A stretch of DNA of 64,000 bases, taken from assembly GCA_027475525.1 (NCBI GenBank), contig JAMWFC010000108.1, positions 311,811-375,810 on the forward strand, written 5' to 3'. The position numbers and the translations under genes are program-made. Origin of the DNA: Macrolepiota albuminosa (lineage: Eukaryota; Basidiomycota; Agaricomycetes; Agaricales; Agaricaceae). A model generated the notes under the pieces. The model was not told the DNA's origin. It worked only from the letters and a program-made list of their open reading frames with translations, and ran no database searches. This document shows positions 50,907-62,568 of the stretch, piece by piece; positions within the stretch are counted from its first letter, which is position 1, and each line of letters starts with the position of its first letter.

Positions 50907-52542
50907 TTAACCCCTCCAGTATTTCGACGGAACAAAAGGCATTGGCGTCAATACAGCTTTCCTTAGCTTATTGCGGACATCAACCTCGACTTCAGTCCCT
51001 TTCTTATGCCATCCACTTTTTATATATCCCATAGCAATATTCTTCCCAAGGGTTGGTGATGGGATTCCCGATGTAACAGTACCTGCAGGAAGATAAATCT
51101 ACCAGTATTCTTCAGAAGTGAAACAACTCACCGAGAAGCTCTCCGCCTGACGGCGCGAAGATCTTGGCTCCCTCTGTCATATTTCACCCTTCAAAACAAT
51201 AGGAACAAGAGAGAATGTGGAGGCTTACGTCTGGCCGGTGCCCCCTCGATCATTAACCCCACGCGGCGCTTCGACGGTCCCTCCTTGAGAACCTTTTTCA
51301 CCCCCTCAGCACCAATGAAACCGCCAGCTTCCCGACGCTCTTTGGCTGCAGAAAGAGTGAGTAATAAGCCCTTGATTATGCGTAGGTGGACTCACGGATG
51401 ACCCAAGCAAGACCGGCTTCAATCGGCGAGATATTCTCGTCGAGGTCTTGCCCGTAAAGACACATGCCAGCTTCTAATCGCAAGCTGTCTCGTGCGCCAA
51501 GACCTGTAAGCTGTACTGGGCTTTTGTTCAATAAGTTGGCAACTTCGACTGTCTGTGAAGGAGGTATGGAAATCTAACGAATGTCGTTAACCTTTGTGCA
51601 AATCCGCACACGAAATGGAGTACTCACCTCGAATCCATCCTCACCAGTATATCCGCCACGCGCGACATGAAGATTAAACCCCTCTATCGGCACAAACGCA
51701 GACTTTCCGAACGTTAGGCGCTTGAGATCAAAGGAAGTCAACGTCTGCAGGTACGACGCTGCCTCAGGGCCCTGCAGCGCCAGTAAACCCCACCCTTCTA
51801 GAATTTCCAACTCTACAGGCCCCTCCTTTCCCCGCTCACTCGAGTTCCATTCCTCCAGTTTTGCCTGGAACCATGGGAGGTCGCGGTCGCGGCGCCCTGC
51901 GTTCGTTACAACATAGTATGCTTCGTTCGAATGCTTGGTAATGATGGTGTCGTCGATTATTCCACCATTTTCATTCAAGAGAACAGAAAGTGTCGAATGG
52001 TATGGGTCGAGCGACTTTAAAGCGGAGGGCGAAAGCCATTCCATGAAGTCGGACGCTGTGCGTCCACGGAAGCTGTTGTAATATTTAATAGGTTGTTTCA
52101 AAAATTGTTGCGAGAGGCACACACTTGGACTGAACCATATGGCTTACGTCAAAGAGGCCAGCACCAGTTCGAACATGATTATGGCTGGCAACTGAATGAA
52201 ACTATAAGCTTGTATTCTCCCTAGAGAAAAAAAAAGAAAACAAGAACCTTGTCCAACGTCTTCATACACTAACGGCATCGAATACCCAGCAAATGGAACC
52301 ATCTTCGCACCATTTTCACGGTGGAAATCATACAACGGTGTCCGTTTAAGCTATACGAACCAAGTCAACAACTTCACCTCGGAGGAAGGCGGAACATAAT
52401 ACAGCATAAACATTGGCAGACATACCTCTGACTCTGCAGCTCCTATCGCAAGACCACGTTTGAACACCGTCCTAGGTATACATTGTGATGTTCTGAAGAT
52501 ACCAGCCACTCTCAGGGCTCTTGTGGGCCCAAGAATGCTCAT
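50907..52542 (-). CDS. GCV1: Glycine cleavage system T protein (aminomethyltransferase), mitochondrial
   Basis: Transfers the methylene group of glycine from H protein to tetrahydrofolate. The start at 52542 gives an Arg-rich leader ([20 protein letters not shown]) suited to mitochondrial import; an in-frame upstream Met would add hydrophobic residues and is less likely. Conserved segments in order: [42 protein letters not shown], the folate-site [30 protein letters not shown], and the C-terminal GCV_T_C part ([20 protein letters not shown]). It ends PSKYWRG at 50907. Length is about 400 residues, as expected, with several introns of about 50 bp. Confidence 0.95.
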
Positions 52543-53455
52543 GAAGGGAAAATGGAGGACAGAGAAGCATTTGGACGCTGATAATGTTGTTTGTTTACCC
52601 CGCCGGCAAGCTACGCTATAAGAGGCAGGGAAGAAGTCCACTCTACACTTCAATGTCCGTTTTCTAACATATTTCTCCCATTCGTTGGCAAAAGAATTTT
52701 CCTTGCAGATTTATGAGTGGCATGGCTGGAGACAAGGTCACATCTCAGCTGTCTCCCGGTGTTTTTTGGTGGGTCTAGTTTTGGCTTGTTTAAGGGCAGA
52801 TTCCGTCTGATTTATCTTATCTATTTCCTTCTAAAGAAGTATGCACTAATTCACATCAACGGCTCGTCATAACACCTGTGCCCTATGATGTAAGGAACTC
52901 TTTGTTTCTGCAAGAGAAACATATCTTCTCTTGACGACAAATCCCGAGCAATATCAAAAGACTTGGCTCGACACAGAGTTCTATAGACCACTCTTCTGAG
53001 CCTTTTACATACCTTTGAAGTCCCAAAGATGTTTCCGTAACTTTTGTGCAACTCCCTGAGCCGAGCAAGGGTTGAACGTTGACTTCTCACTGGGACTCAA
53101 CATTTATTGGCAATGAGTGGGTTTTATTGAAATCTAGGCTTATTGACTTGTATTACTAGGTATTATAACAGGTATACACATACCATTTAGTGATGTCGAG
53201 CTGTGTTATTCACAAAAGTACATCCCTCGGTCCGATCAAGCAATTATAAGGAAGGCTTTTTCGCCATATTGTATCCACAACAATTGTCAGCGGTGAGTGT
53301 CCAGAGCCATAGAGCGCCACTATCTTCACTCCTAGTATTATTCGCAGTAGATCAGCTTTTCTTTGTTGCGATCATGGCCTGTTCGGCGCAGCCGGCCCGC
53401 TACCGGCACACCCATGTATAGGGTCACTTAACACCAGAATTTGTGGTGATCCAGC
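52543..53455. other. Intergenic region between divergent GCV1 and deoxyribose-phosphate aldolase genes
   Basis: The two genes point away from this interval, so it should hold both promoters. No motif-bearing ORF is seen; the minus frame at 52,851-53,090 is not supported. Confidence 0.5.
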
Positions 53456-54382
53456 ATGTCCCTCTCCAACGATGAATGGAACAGACTTATCGACAAGAGG
53501 ATAGAGGAGGTCGAACTCTTACCAGCTTTTGTTCCGATGACCCCTCCTTCACTTTCCGACCACATTATTGCATCTATCATCGATCACACGCTCCTCAAAC
53601 CTGACGCCACATCTACTCAGATCGACGCTTTGTGTGATGAAGCACTCAAATACAAATTCAAAGTATGCCTCAATTCACTGGGTTAATAGTGGCTCATCTC
53701 TCGCAGTCCTGCTGTATCAATGGTTGCAACGTCGCGCAAGTCGCAAGACGTCTCGCAGGTACCTGTACCATCCCTTGCTGTGTTGTTGGCTTTCCTTTGG
53801 GTGCAAGCACGGCCAAATCAAAAGTTTTGTTCGGTGATGCCACTTTAAACTCTGATCTGTTATTCTTAATTCGTTTCTTCGGACAGCGAAACCCAAGTCG
53901 CAATCGAGGATGGCGCTCAAGAGATCGACATGGTTCTCAACATTGGCGCCTTGAAGTCCGGTAATTATGCACTCGTACATGACGAAATCGCCGCGGTGGT
54001 CAGTGCGGCAGCTGGTCATCCTGTGAAAGTTATCCTGGAGACAGCGTTGTTGAAAGACGAGCAAAAGATTGCTGCATCCTTCATTGCAGCAGAATCAGGG
54101 GCCGCTTTTGTCAAAACATCCACGGGTTTCTCAGGCGGCGGAGCATCCATTGCGGACGTCGCGTTAATGAAGAAAGCAGTGCAATACAAAGGGAATGTGC
54201 AAGTGAAAGCATCCGCAGGCATTCGAAGCCTAAAGGAATGTTTAGAGATGCTCCAGGCAGGTGCAGACCGGATTGGAACGTGAGTTGTCACTTCAATCTA
54301 TCTCAAATGACTTATACTTATATCTAACAGGTCATCTGGCGTTGCTATAATGGAAAGTGCCGTAAAGGTTGCGACAAAATAA
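53456..54382 (+). CDS. Deoxyribose-phosphate aldolase
   Basis: Class I aldolase that splits 2-deoxyribose-5-phosphate into glyceraldehyde-3-phosphate and acetaldehyde (deoxynucleoside catabolism). Exons: 53456-53662, 53707 to about 53833, about 53887-54279 and 54331-54382. Conserved segments: [47 protein letters not shown], the Schiff-base lysine in [18 protein letters not shown] and GADRIGTSSG. The second intron is odd: the GT donor at 53834 and the only AG (53885-53886) give mismatched phases by one base, although both exons are clearly coding. A one-base sequence error or a non-canonical junction would explain it. Confidence 0.92.
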
Positions 54383-54558
54383 GGTGTCAGATTTGTTTTC
54401 CCTTTGTTCTCCGACGTATTAAACTGATGGTCCCCCAGCTAAAGGCCATGGTTAAACGATACCTCCCTTATCGGTATTAGACAAGGCGTCATATATAGGA
54501 CATAAATTGTGCCAGGCAGCTGCAAAAAGACGTGAACTTTCGTTTTTGAGTTGGTATA

Positions 54559-57080
54559 TCATATCTTACAGGGAGGAGTGACCAAAGCAGATGTTCCCGG
54601 GGCATCTTCTGCTAGAACAATTGCAAGACCACTGGAAAGAAGGGAACCTAAGAAATGTCGTAACGCTGGAAAAAATTTCACTCACAGCTCGAGGTGCCAG
54701 TCAATATGGCTGCAGTCTTTGGATGAGTCTTGTATTGAACAAATTGCAAGGAATGACCAACCAATGAAGGAACCATGGCCCTGAGTTATCAGTTTTGAAA
54801 CGAATCGTTACATTGTCCAGGGGAACGCCAGTGCTAACAACGTCCCGGCGGACAGGATTTACATAATTGTAAGTCAGGCTTCCAGCACTGCGAATGACGT
54901 CAAAGGTATGCTAACGATGATCATGAGTCAAGGGCACAACGGAGGAATGGCACCGGTGGTATATAACTCACTCCATGGAGGTGGAATGGATGCTACCCAT
55001 TTTGTCAGTCTTCTTTTTGGAAAGGCATTTCGATAAGGATACGCACTGGACCGCCGGGTGTCAAGCCTGCGGAGATGGATATTTGTATCACCTTGTTGGG
55101 TGGTAAGGTGTATACCGAGCCAGTGGGAAGAAGTGAGGCTAAGAACATGACCGTCACTGGGGTCCATATAATTCTAGCGCTGAACGCGTACATGCAGTGG
55201 TCGACCCACTTAGAATTTGAAGTAATACTGGGACGGTCGGAGGCACGAATGTAACACCATTGATGGTGAATTTTCCTGATGGATTCTAGTTCGAGATGTC
55301 AGATAAAAATACTCAGGGAACAGGCAAAAATCTAACTTACAATGCCAAGTGACAAGTTCAGGTCCACGTCCGCCCCATTGATATTCGGCGCGCCCGGCTT
55401 AGTCGGCATCGGGATCATGGTTGGTCAGAAATATAGAAAAGGTGAACGTACTGCGCCAGGGTTCTCAAGGGGCTGTTGAAACAAATGGTCACGTTTAGTC
55501 TAGACACCCTTGAACATGGGCCGAAACCTACGTGCAGATTCGTCTCCTGTAATGTGTTTAGATAAATAGGACCCAAGGTAATTGGATCGGCATTTGGAGC
55601 ACCACTGTAACGAAGGATAGCGCTATTCAGTCCACCGAGAAAGCTGATTGTTCCGACATTGGGACTGGCACGGATCCCTTTTAATAACAACATTGTTCGA
55701 TAGTGACAAAGATATCAGAGAAAGACTTACAATAATTGGCGACCGCTCGATTAGCATTCAGCTAATCGGAGCATAAATAGTTGCAGGGTAATGATGAAGA
55801 AAAAAAGCGTACAACAAAAGAATAACGCTGCCCTTGACGGAAGATGATCCAACAAGTTGCAGATAATGACGAGGTTACTTACCAGCGTAGATTTGGATAG
55901 AATCCACAAGTAAAGGCTCGTGATTGACGCCATCAACCTCGATGACTGTGAAGTCGTGGCCATCAATAGAAAAGAGAAAATTCGGGTCACACGATACTGA
56001 AACGAGTCGGAAGCGATACCTGAAGAAGAAGTAAGTTAGAAAAGTAGATTACATGTTATAGTGTAGCAGACCTTTGCCCATGTACAACATTAATAACAGC
56101 CAAGGGAGAGGTCGGACCACTTGCATAGCGACCCAAGCCATTGATTAGTGTCGCATCAGAAGTCCTGCAGGTATTAAGGACATGAAGGCACAGTGCAATG
56201 TTTAAGTATCTTACGGCAAAGCACCAGCAGCGGGCGCGACGGTGTCTGCTGCTTGTTAACAAATGCATAGCTTGAAAGGTTGTACTCACGATACCTATGG
56301 CCATTCAACCCATCATGAGCAAGCCTTTGGGACAGGTGTAATTGGACTTACCAATCTGCAAGCGTGATAACAGTGCTCTCTGAACATAGGATGTAAGTAG
56401 CAGGGCAGAACCTGATGCATCTACGAACCATTATCAACGTCGTAGAGATCCTTACGCGGGTCATTGGGATCGTATATGACGAGAGCACCGCGTAGTCCGT
56501 CACAATACTGTGTTGCTGGAATTTAGATAACAAATTTCTGTAAGCACTGTAGAGAAATCCACAATGAAATCTCTACTTACACAAGTGTGAGTGATACCAG
56601 AAGGTACCTGCTTGGTCAGCTGAGGAGAAAGTGTAGAGGAAAGAGTCTCCAGGCGCAATTGGGCATTGTGTAACGAAGCTAGGTCCATCCGCCCACGCTG
56701 TTCCTTTCTGGAACAAGCCGTGCCAATGCTATGCAGAGTGACGACTAAGAAAACAACATGCGACAATTCTCATGCTTACAATTGAAGTACTCTTCAACAT
56801 TGTCACATCGGTAAGTTGGTTTATGACGTTCAGTCGAAAGGTATCTCCCTTGAACAGGTGTGAGGATTATTGGAATTACGCAAAACAACACTTTTCTTAC
56901 CTTGTTTCCGGTTATAAGGGGACCAGGGAAGGTTCCCTCCGCCAAAACTCCACTTCTGTTGAAGCCGTCCGGAGCAATGTCGGAATTTACAATGTGTAGA
57001 TCTGCAACCGGTCCAACTACGATGGCCAACGCGGGACGGGTCAAAACGACCGCAATGACAATGAGACAATAGGACCACAT
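54559..57080 (-). CDS. Laccase (secreted multicopper oxidase)
   Basis: Oxidises phenols while reducing O2 to water; roles in lignin breakdown, pigments or development. The signal peptide is [19 protein letters not shown]. All four copper-binding segments are present, some split by introns: L1 [16 protein letters not shown] (about 56,720), L2 GTFWYHSHL then [11 protein letters not shown]3 HPFHLHG then HTFDV (54,964-54,985 and upstream of 54,920) and L4 HCHIDWHLE (about 54,700), including the type-1 Cys. The C-terminus is [20 protein letters not shown], stop complement 54559-54561. More than ten introns of about 50 bp, as in basidiomycete laccases. About 520 residues expected. Confidence 0.94.
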
Positions 57081-58342
57081 TGCTGTCTTCAACTTGAGGT
57101 TACGAATCTTGTGAGCGTTCGCCCTTGATATATATGTATATTGATGATTCAGGGCTAATATAATCGACGGATCATGCACTGAAATATCAAACGTCGAAAG
57201 AGTGAGTCGGATGTTGTAAGAAATGATATTGTGCACGAGCTAATCGGTTCAAAAACAATGAGTAGCGGGATGATCTGTCAAGAGCTTGAAAGGCTGATAC
57301 CACGGCAAAAGGATATGAGTCGCCACAATTTCACAGGTTATCCAGATCGTGAAACAAGAATACATCCCAATGTGAATGCTTCAGCTTAACGTTCAAGTGA
57401 TAAGGGCTGCCGACTACTTTATAATGATTAATTTGGATTCAACAGCCAGAGAATGTAGAATGTACTACCTCCTAGTAGACACAGAGACTGATGGACCGCT
57501 CATAGGAAAGTAACATAACACAGACCACCACTCTATCAAACAGCATGCAGTTTTCTTCCTGTCAAAGAACCTCAGCGAACCGGCTTACGTGTAAATATGT
57601 TACTATTGATTATATGTTGCATGTAGGACTCAAAGCCAACGGAACAATCGTACACTGACGTGAAAGGAGTCTAGAGCCGAATCCTGCAATGACCATGTCA
57701 GGTAAACTTTCTGAAAGATGATATAGTGATTGACATTTACGTAAACATTTCACTTAGACATTGATGCATCAATAAGTTATGTAGCGATCCATACAAATAA
57801 GAAATGATTCATTTTCTAGAAACCTCGACCAAACCCATCATTTCGAATCCACGGATTCATTTCACTGAATTCCCCTATCTTGATGGGGTGAGCCTCACGT
57901 TAACATTCTTGATGGATGATGTGTCTTAGAAAAATTTTGAGGTTAATGGTCCTTGATAACCAGCTTGGGTCTTGTCTGATCATCTGTTCATTAATGATTG
58001 GTCGTTTACATTTTTCAATATGAATTGATTCAATTGTGCTCGGAGTTTCAATTCATTTTTGAGAACAATTTGGTTACATCCCATGCTACCACATGATGCT
58101 ACTGCTTGGAGCCAAACATGCCTCCCTGTTGAGCATCAAGGGCTTCTAAGTCCTGATGAATTTATATGGGCTGATTCTACATACATTGACTGATGCTAGG
58201 CATCATATAAGAAGTATGTAGTATGAAAAGACACTTCAGAAACTAACAATTTGTAGAGTTATGGTATAAGTCTACAGGGTATGGTAAGTTGATTTATACG
58301 TAAGTGTAGGTAGAATTGCTTACCCTCAGTCACTCCAAAGAT
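57081..58342. other. Laccase promoter and AT-rich gene-free interval
   Basis: No supported coding region on either strand. The first few hundred bases should hold laccase control elements. The sequence becomes AT-rich towards the LINE remnant. Confidence 0.45.
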
Positions 58343-58345
58343 ATG

Positions 58346-61261
58346 TTTTTTTTTTGGTGGTTCTATCGACTACTAGGCATATCTACACACTTAGCTCCTA
58401 GTCATCAGAAAAATTCAAGTTGTTGAGAGTCTAGTTCTAGGTTTTTGCAGCCCACTGCAGGGAAATGCTGTTACGCACACCATGTGGGGCTTGGTCCATT
58501 CCTGGCTGGGGGTCAGCAGTTGCGACCAGGAGGGTGTCTGGTACCCATACCCACTAAAACCCTGCTTACTGCTTTCCACATGTATTGCAGTGGTGTCCCT
58601 TCTGGCAGGATTTCTTGTCATGTGTCACATACCATGTCCATCTCAAGTGCTCTGTCCTTATATCTATTGCTGTTTGCTGCCAGGCAATCTATTTTTATCC
58701 TGTTGTTTATCATGGTTTCCCATCTACTTCTAATTTCTTGTGCCGTGTGTATCCTTTCAGGGTTGGCATCTCTCTGTATTTTCCACTTGCATCTGAGCTT
58801 CCAGATTAAATGGGCTGACTTGGTGACTGTGATCATGTACATTCTTTTTCCAGCTCCAGTCATCTTTCCTTTCCTGAACTTTGGCATGATCAGGTGGCAC
58901 CCCATAACATGTCCAATGTTCAGTTTAGCCCACTTTATCCCTCTTTTTTTGCAGAGTTCACCGGCTAAGTCCCATATCACATCCTGCCCTGTTGCTGTGC
59001 ATTTGGTAAGTATGTGCTCCATGCTCTCCATTGTATTGCACTCCTGGCATTTACCTCTGTGTTCATAGGTATTGATTTTTTCCCAGTACTCACCAATTTC
59101 ATATGCTCTGTGCAGCACCTTCTATATGAAGGCTCTGTATTCCTTGGTAAGATTTTTGTTTTTGATGGATAACCATATTCTTTCATCTGTTGGCATGTTT
59201 CCAGTTTCCTCTTTCACAGCCCACCTCACGATGTCCAGGTTTATCCTTGTGCTTCTTCTTTGGGAGGTGGGTTTCAGTTCAATTATTCCTCTGTACAGTA
59301 GAGCTTGCATGGCTTTAAGTAGCTTTGCACCTTTATGGTAGTACCCTGGCATAGGTATTATGCAGTCTATACTTGTATGCTCCCTGTTTACACCTTCTTT
59401 AGCTAGCACATCTGCGCCTTCATTTCCTATATTGCCACTATGGCCTTTGACTTTTGAGAAACTCAAGGGTCCCTCTCTTGCCCTGAGCTTTGATGCCATT
59501 ACTTGCAGTAGGGTTTTGTTTTCTATCTCAATCCATCCTGAGTCTTCCATCCTTTCCAGAGACTTTGTCAGGGCATCTATGGTTATCTGGGAGTTGCTGT
59601 GGATTTTCAGGGCATCCTTGGTGTGGGCATTGTTTACTGCCAGGAGTATTGCAATTATTTCTCCTGAGTTATTGAACTGACTCACTTCCTTTGGTAGGGC
59701 AGATGCTATATTCCATGGGTCACTTTCTCTGTACCAGACCCCTGCTCCTGCTTTGGTGTCAGTGCATCCATTTTTTTTGCATGAGCCATCTGTATAGGCT
59801 GTAACCTGGTTTGGGGGGCCATACTTGGGCTCAGTAAGTGTCTCAGCTGTGTAGCTCAGGGCTTCCTTTGCATGGTCGAAGACTTGGAAACTGTTGTCTA
59901 GCAACTCTTTTGTTTGTATATCCTTATTAAAGAGGATTTGTGTTCCTCCTTCCTTGTTCATAGTGAAATATTGACTGGGTGTTTTGTTTGTTGAGAGGTT
60001 CCATTTGCTTCCAAGTTTTTCCAGCAATCTCTTTGCTGCAGATCTGCACTTGTGCGGGTTTTTACACCCTTTTTCCCTTAGATCTTTGCATGTACCACAT
60101 TTGCAGTTTTTATGTGGTTTATAGGCCAGGTTGTTTTTCAGGCTCAGGCTGGCAATTAGCATCCTGAGCTCTTCTACTGTTCTTATGTGGTGGTTCACTC
60201 TCTGGCATTTTGCCCACACTGAGTTAAATCCTGGTCTCTTTATTTCTATCAGGCTAGTATGGTACCAAATTGGTAGTTTGTGCTTTAGTTCCAGGCTTAG
60301 ATCCAGCAGTGAGAATTTTACCTCATGTTTCCTTGCTGCCTTGAGCATTCTGTGTAGTGATGGTAGGAGTCCGTCTTCTGTAGGCCTCATTGTTGGCTCT
60401 AGTGCTTGGAGGAAAATGTTTTGGTACATCTCCTCATCTTTCAGCTTCCATTTCTTCTTCAGGTTCTTTCCAGTTAGAATATCTGCCATCTTTGCCCAGA
60501 TTGGGTGGAGGGGGCCAAGTGTTAGATATCTTTTTGTCTTCATTAGTTCTATCGCTTCATTTCTAGACTTAATAATATTGAGCAGTTTCTTCTCTCCTTG
60601 TTTTATGGGTCTGTACATCATATCTAGGCTAACTGTTGGGTACTGTGCCCCATTCCACATGAAGTACTGTATTGTTTTTTTTAGTCATTTCTCAATGTCA
60701 GGGGGCATGCTTTGTACACATGCTTTGTACTGTGTACGTTCCCCTACCACTATACCTGTTATTAGCCTTTTGCCGTTCATTGTTGAGTTGCCTTTTGACC
60801 ACCTCTTCAGGTCCTGGTCCACCTTTTCCAGTGTGGGGGTTCACAGGCTCTGGTTTTTTATTTTGTTGCTTATAAACATGCCAAGCAGTCTAGTTGCTTC
60901 CCTATCTTGTGCTATTTTTATGTCATTTGATATAGGTTTTATTCCTTCTAGCGGTGCTAGGGATTCCATTGTTCGATTGAAAAGTAAGCATGAGAGGGAG
61001 TCTCCTTGCCTTACTCCTCTTGTTATCCTGTATGGTCTGCTCTTTTCTCTGTTTACTATCACAACTGTCTTGGCATTTGTGTACAGGGCCTTAACAATCT
61101 TTATAAAGAATTGTAATAGGTTGAATTTCTTTATTGTTGCCTATAGAAAGTTGTGCGTGACTCAGTTGTAAGCTTTTTCTTGATCAAGGCATATTATTGC
61201 ACCATTTACCCCACTGGTCTCTCCCCACTCTAGCATTATGTATGAGAGTTCTGTTTGGTCT
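58346..61261 (-). mobile_element. LINE (non-LTR) retrotransposon remnant, 5' part cut off
   Basis: Minus-strand RT, RNase H and zinc-binding C-terminus, with a T-run at 58346-58355 that would be the poly(A) tail in the element's own orientation. The upstream half (endonuclease, early RT) is missing because a different LTR begins at 61262. Confidence 0.8.
58618..61261 (-). pseudogene. LINE ORF2 fragment: RT C-terminal part, RNase H, CCHC-like end
   Basis: Reads from CLDQEKAYN (RT) through GVRQGDSLSC and a 512-codon open frame (59,122-60,660) to a Cys/His motif (CQECNTMESMEHILTKC). RNase H motifs are present: AYTDGSC (Asp), SGEIIAI (Glu) and GNEGADVLA (Asp), but the second Asp is Asn (HSNSQ). 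The RT segment holding the catalytic FADD is gone: PISNDIKI passes straight to IAQDREATRLLG. Stops near 60,690, 60,840, 61,140 and 61,160 confirm decay. It resembles fungal LINEs that encode RNase H. Confidence 0.85.
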
Positions 61262-62527
61262 TGTCATGACCCCTCCCCTCTGGATCCACCCCGGGACACC
61301 CCAGAACACCATCTGGGACCCTCCCTCCGACCCCACAGGACATGCCCTGCCATCATGACTACCGACACCGCCATCACACGCATCAAAGACTGCCATCAGC
61401 CAGCTCCCCTGGGAATCCTGCATCACGGACCCTGGAATTAACCGCCATCAACGATTGGATCACACGACCCGCTTCCGGCCATCACGCATCACACATCACA
61501 GCTCCCTCCACGCCAATTGATCACGTGCCCCACATGCACGATTCAAAGTATACAGTCCCTGCCCGCTACTCAATGCCTCCTGGAGCCCATCCCAGACACC
61601 CCGGAATCCCGAGACCCAGCTCCATAGTACTTATAGCGTAGTTCCCCATTGTATTCGCTAGTCTTGATATTAACTGGAATTGTTGCGTGCTCTTTGCTTG
61701 ACTGGTACGCACTGACTGGCACGCTTTGAGCACGCTTGAATAATCGCGTGCTCTAAGTTTGGTACGCACTTTGTGACTTATAATTTGTTAACCCGGTCTC
61801 GTCTTAGAACCCCCGATTCACAATTTGACCCCCACCCAATTCTCAACTACCCAAAACCCAAAACCCCCGGACCAAGTCCCTACTCCTGGGACTATCCCTG
61901 ACCACATCTTGAACTCCGGAGTCCTAGCCCCAGAGTTCCAGACACCCAAGTATCCGTAGATCAAGTCCGCCTCGTAAGGGCGTTGCTTTCTGGAAAGCCC
62001 CTGACTCAGCGGAACTGTCAGGGGACCTCCTTCTCTTTTCTTATTTCTTCATTCTATGCTACTACAACATTCACTCTGACTGCCCCGGGACACCTTTAAT
62101 TGACCTCCGGGACCACAGAGACTGTTTAGGGCCCTGGAGGTCTAGATTACCTCCGTTTGGCACCGGTCCAGTTCTATCATGTATGCTTCGACTCTGGCTC
62201 TCTATTGGTATCCATATCATGACCTCATCCTTGCTTCACCTCCGGCGAGCATCCACCAGTACCAGTAAACAGCGCCAAACAAGACCGGGCCTATACCAGG
62301 GGTTAGGGTTAGTAGTCTGATGTGATGTACAGTTGGTTCCCATGCTTCTGCCACCGATGCTGATGCGCCATGCCTGGCCGAGTGAATCCTTAGACTTGTT
62401 CTCTTTGGATTTCCCTCTGCCAGGCAAGTAGTTACCAACATGTCATTATCATTTCATTCTAATATACTTTGGATTTCCCTCTGCCAGTTGTGTGATAGTG
62501 CCGCAACTTCTGGAGGTTGCCCTTACA
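61262..62527 (+). repeat. Candidate 5' LTR (about 1.27 kb)
   Basis: Starts TGTCATGACC and is taken to end at CTTACA (62527), TG..CA as required. Inside, the 20-mer ending TTTCCCTCTGCCAG occurs twice (about 62,404 and 62,471). The right boundary is a guess. Confidence 0.4.
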
Positions 62528-62568
62528 GGAACCTGACATAATATCAAGACTCCCTCCTTACACCGTTC

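Noticed and set aside
60131..61171. Plus-strand frame of 346 codons opposite the LINE
   Set aside because: It is the antisense shadow of the LINE coding sequence, rich in Leu/Phe/Ser from reversed codons, with no motif of its own.
62301..62312. GGTTAGGGTTAG, two telomere-like units
   Set aside because: Only two units, lying inside the candidate LTR; far too short to be a telomere or an interstitial telomeric array.
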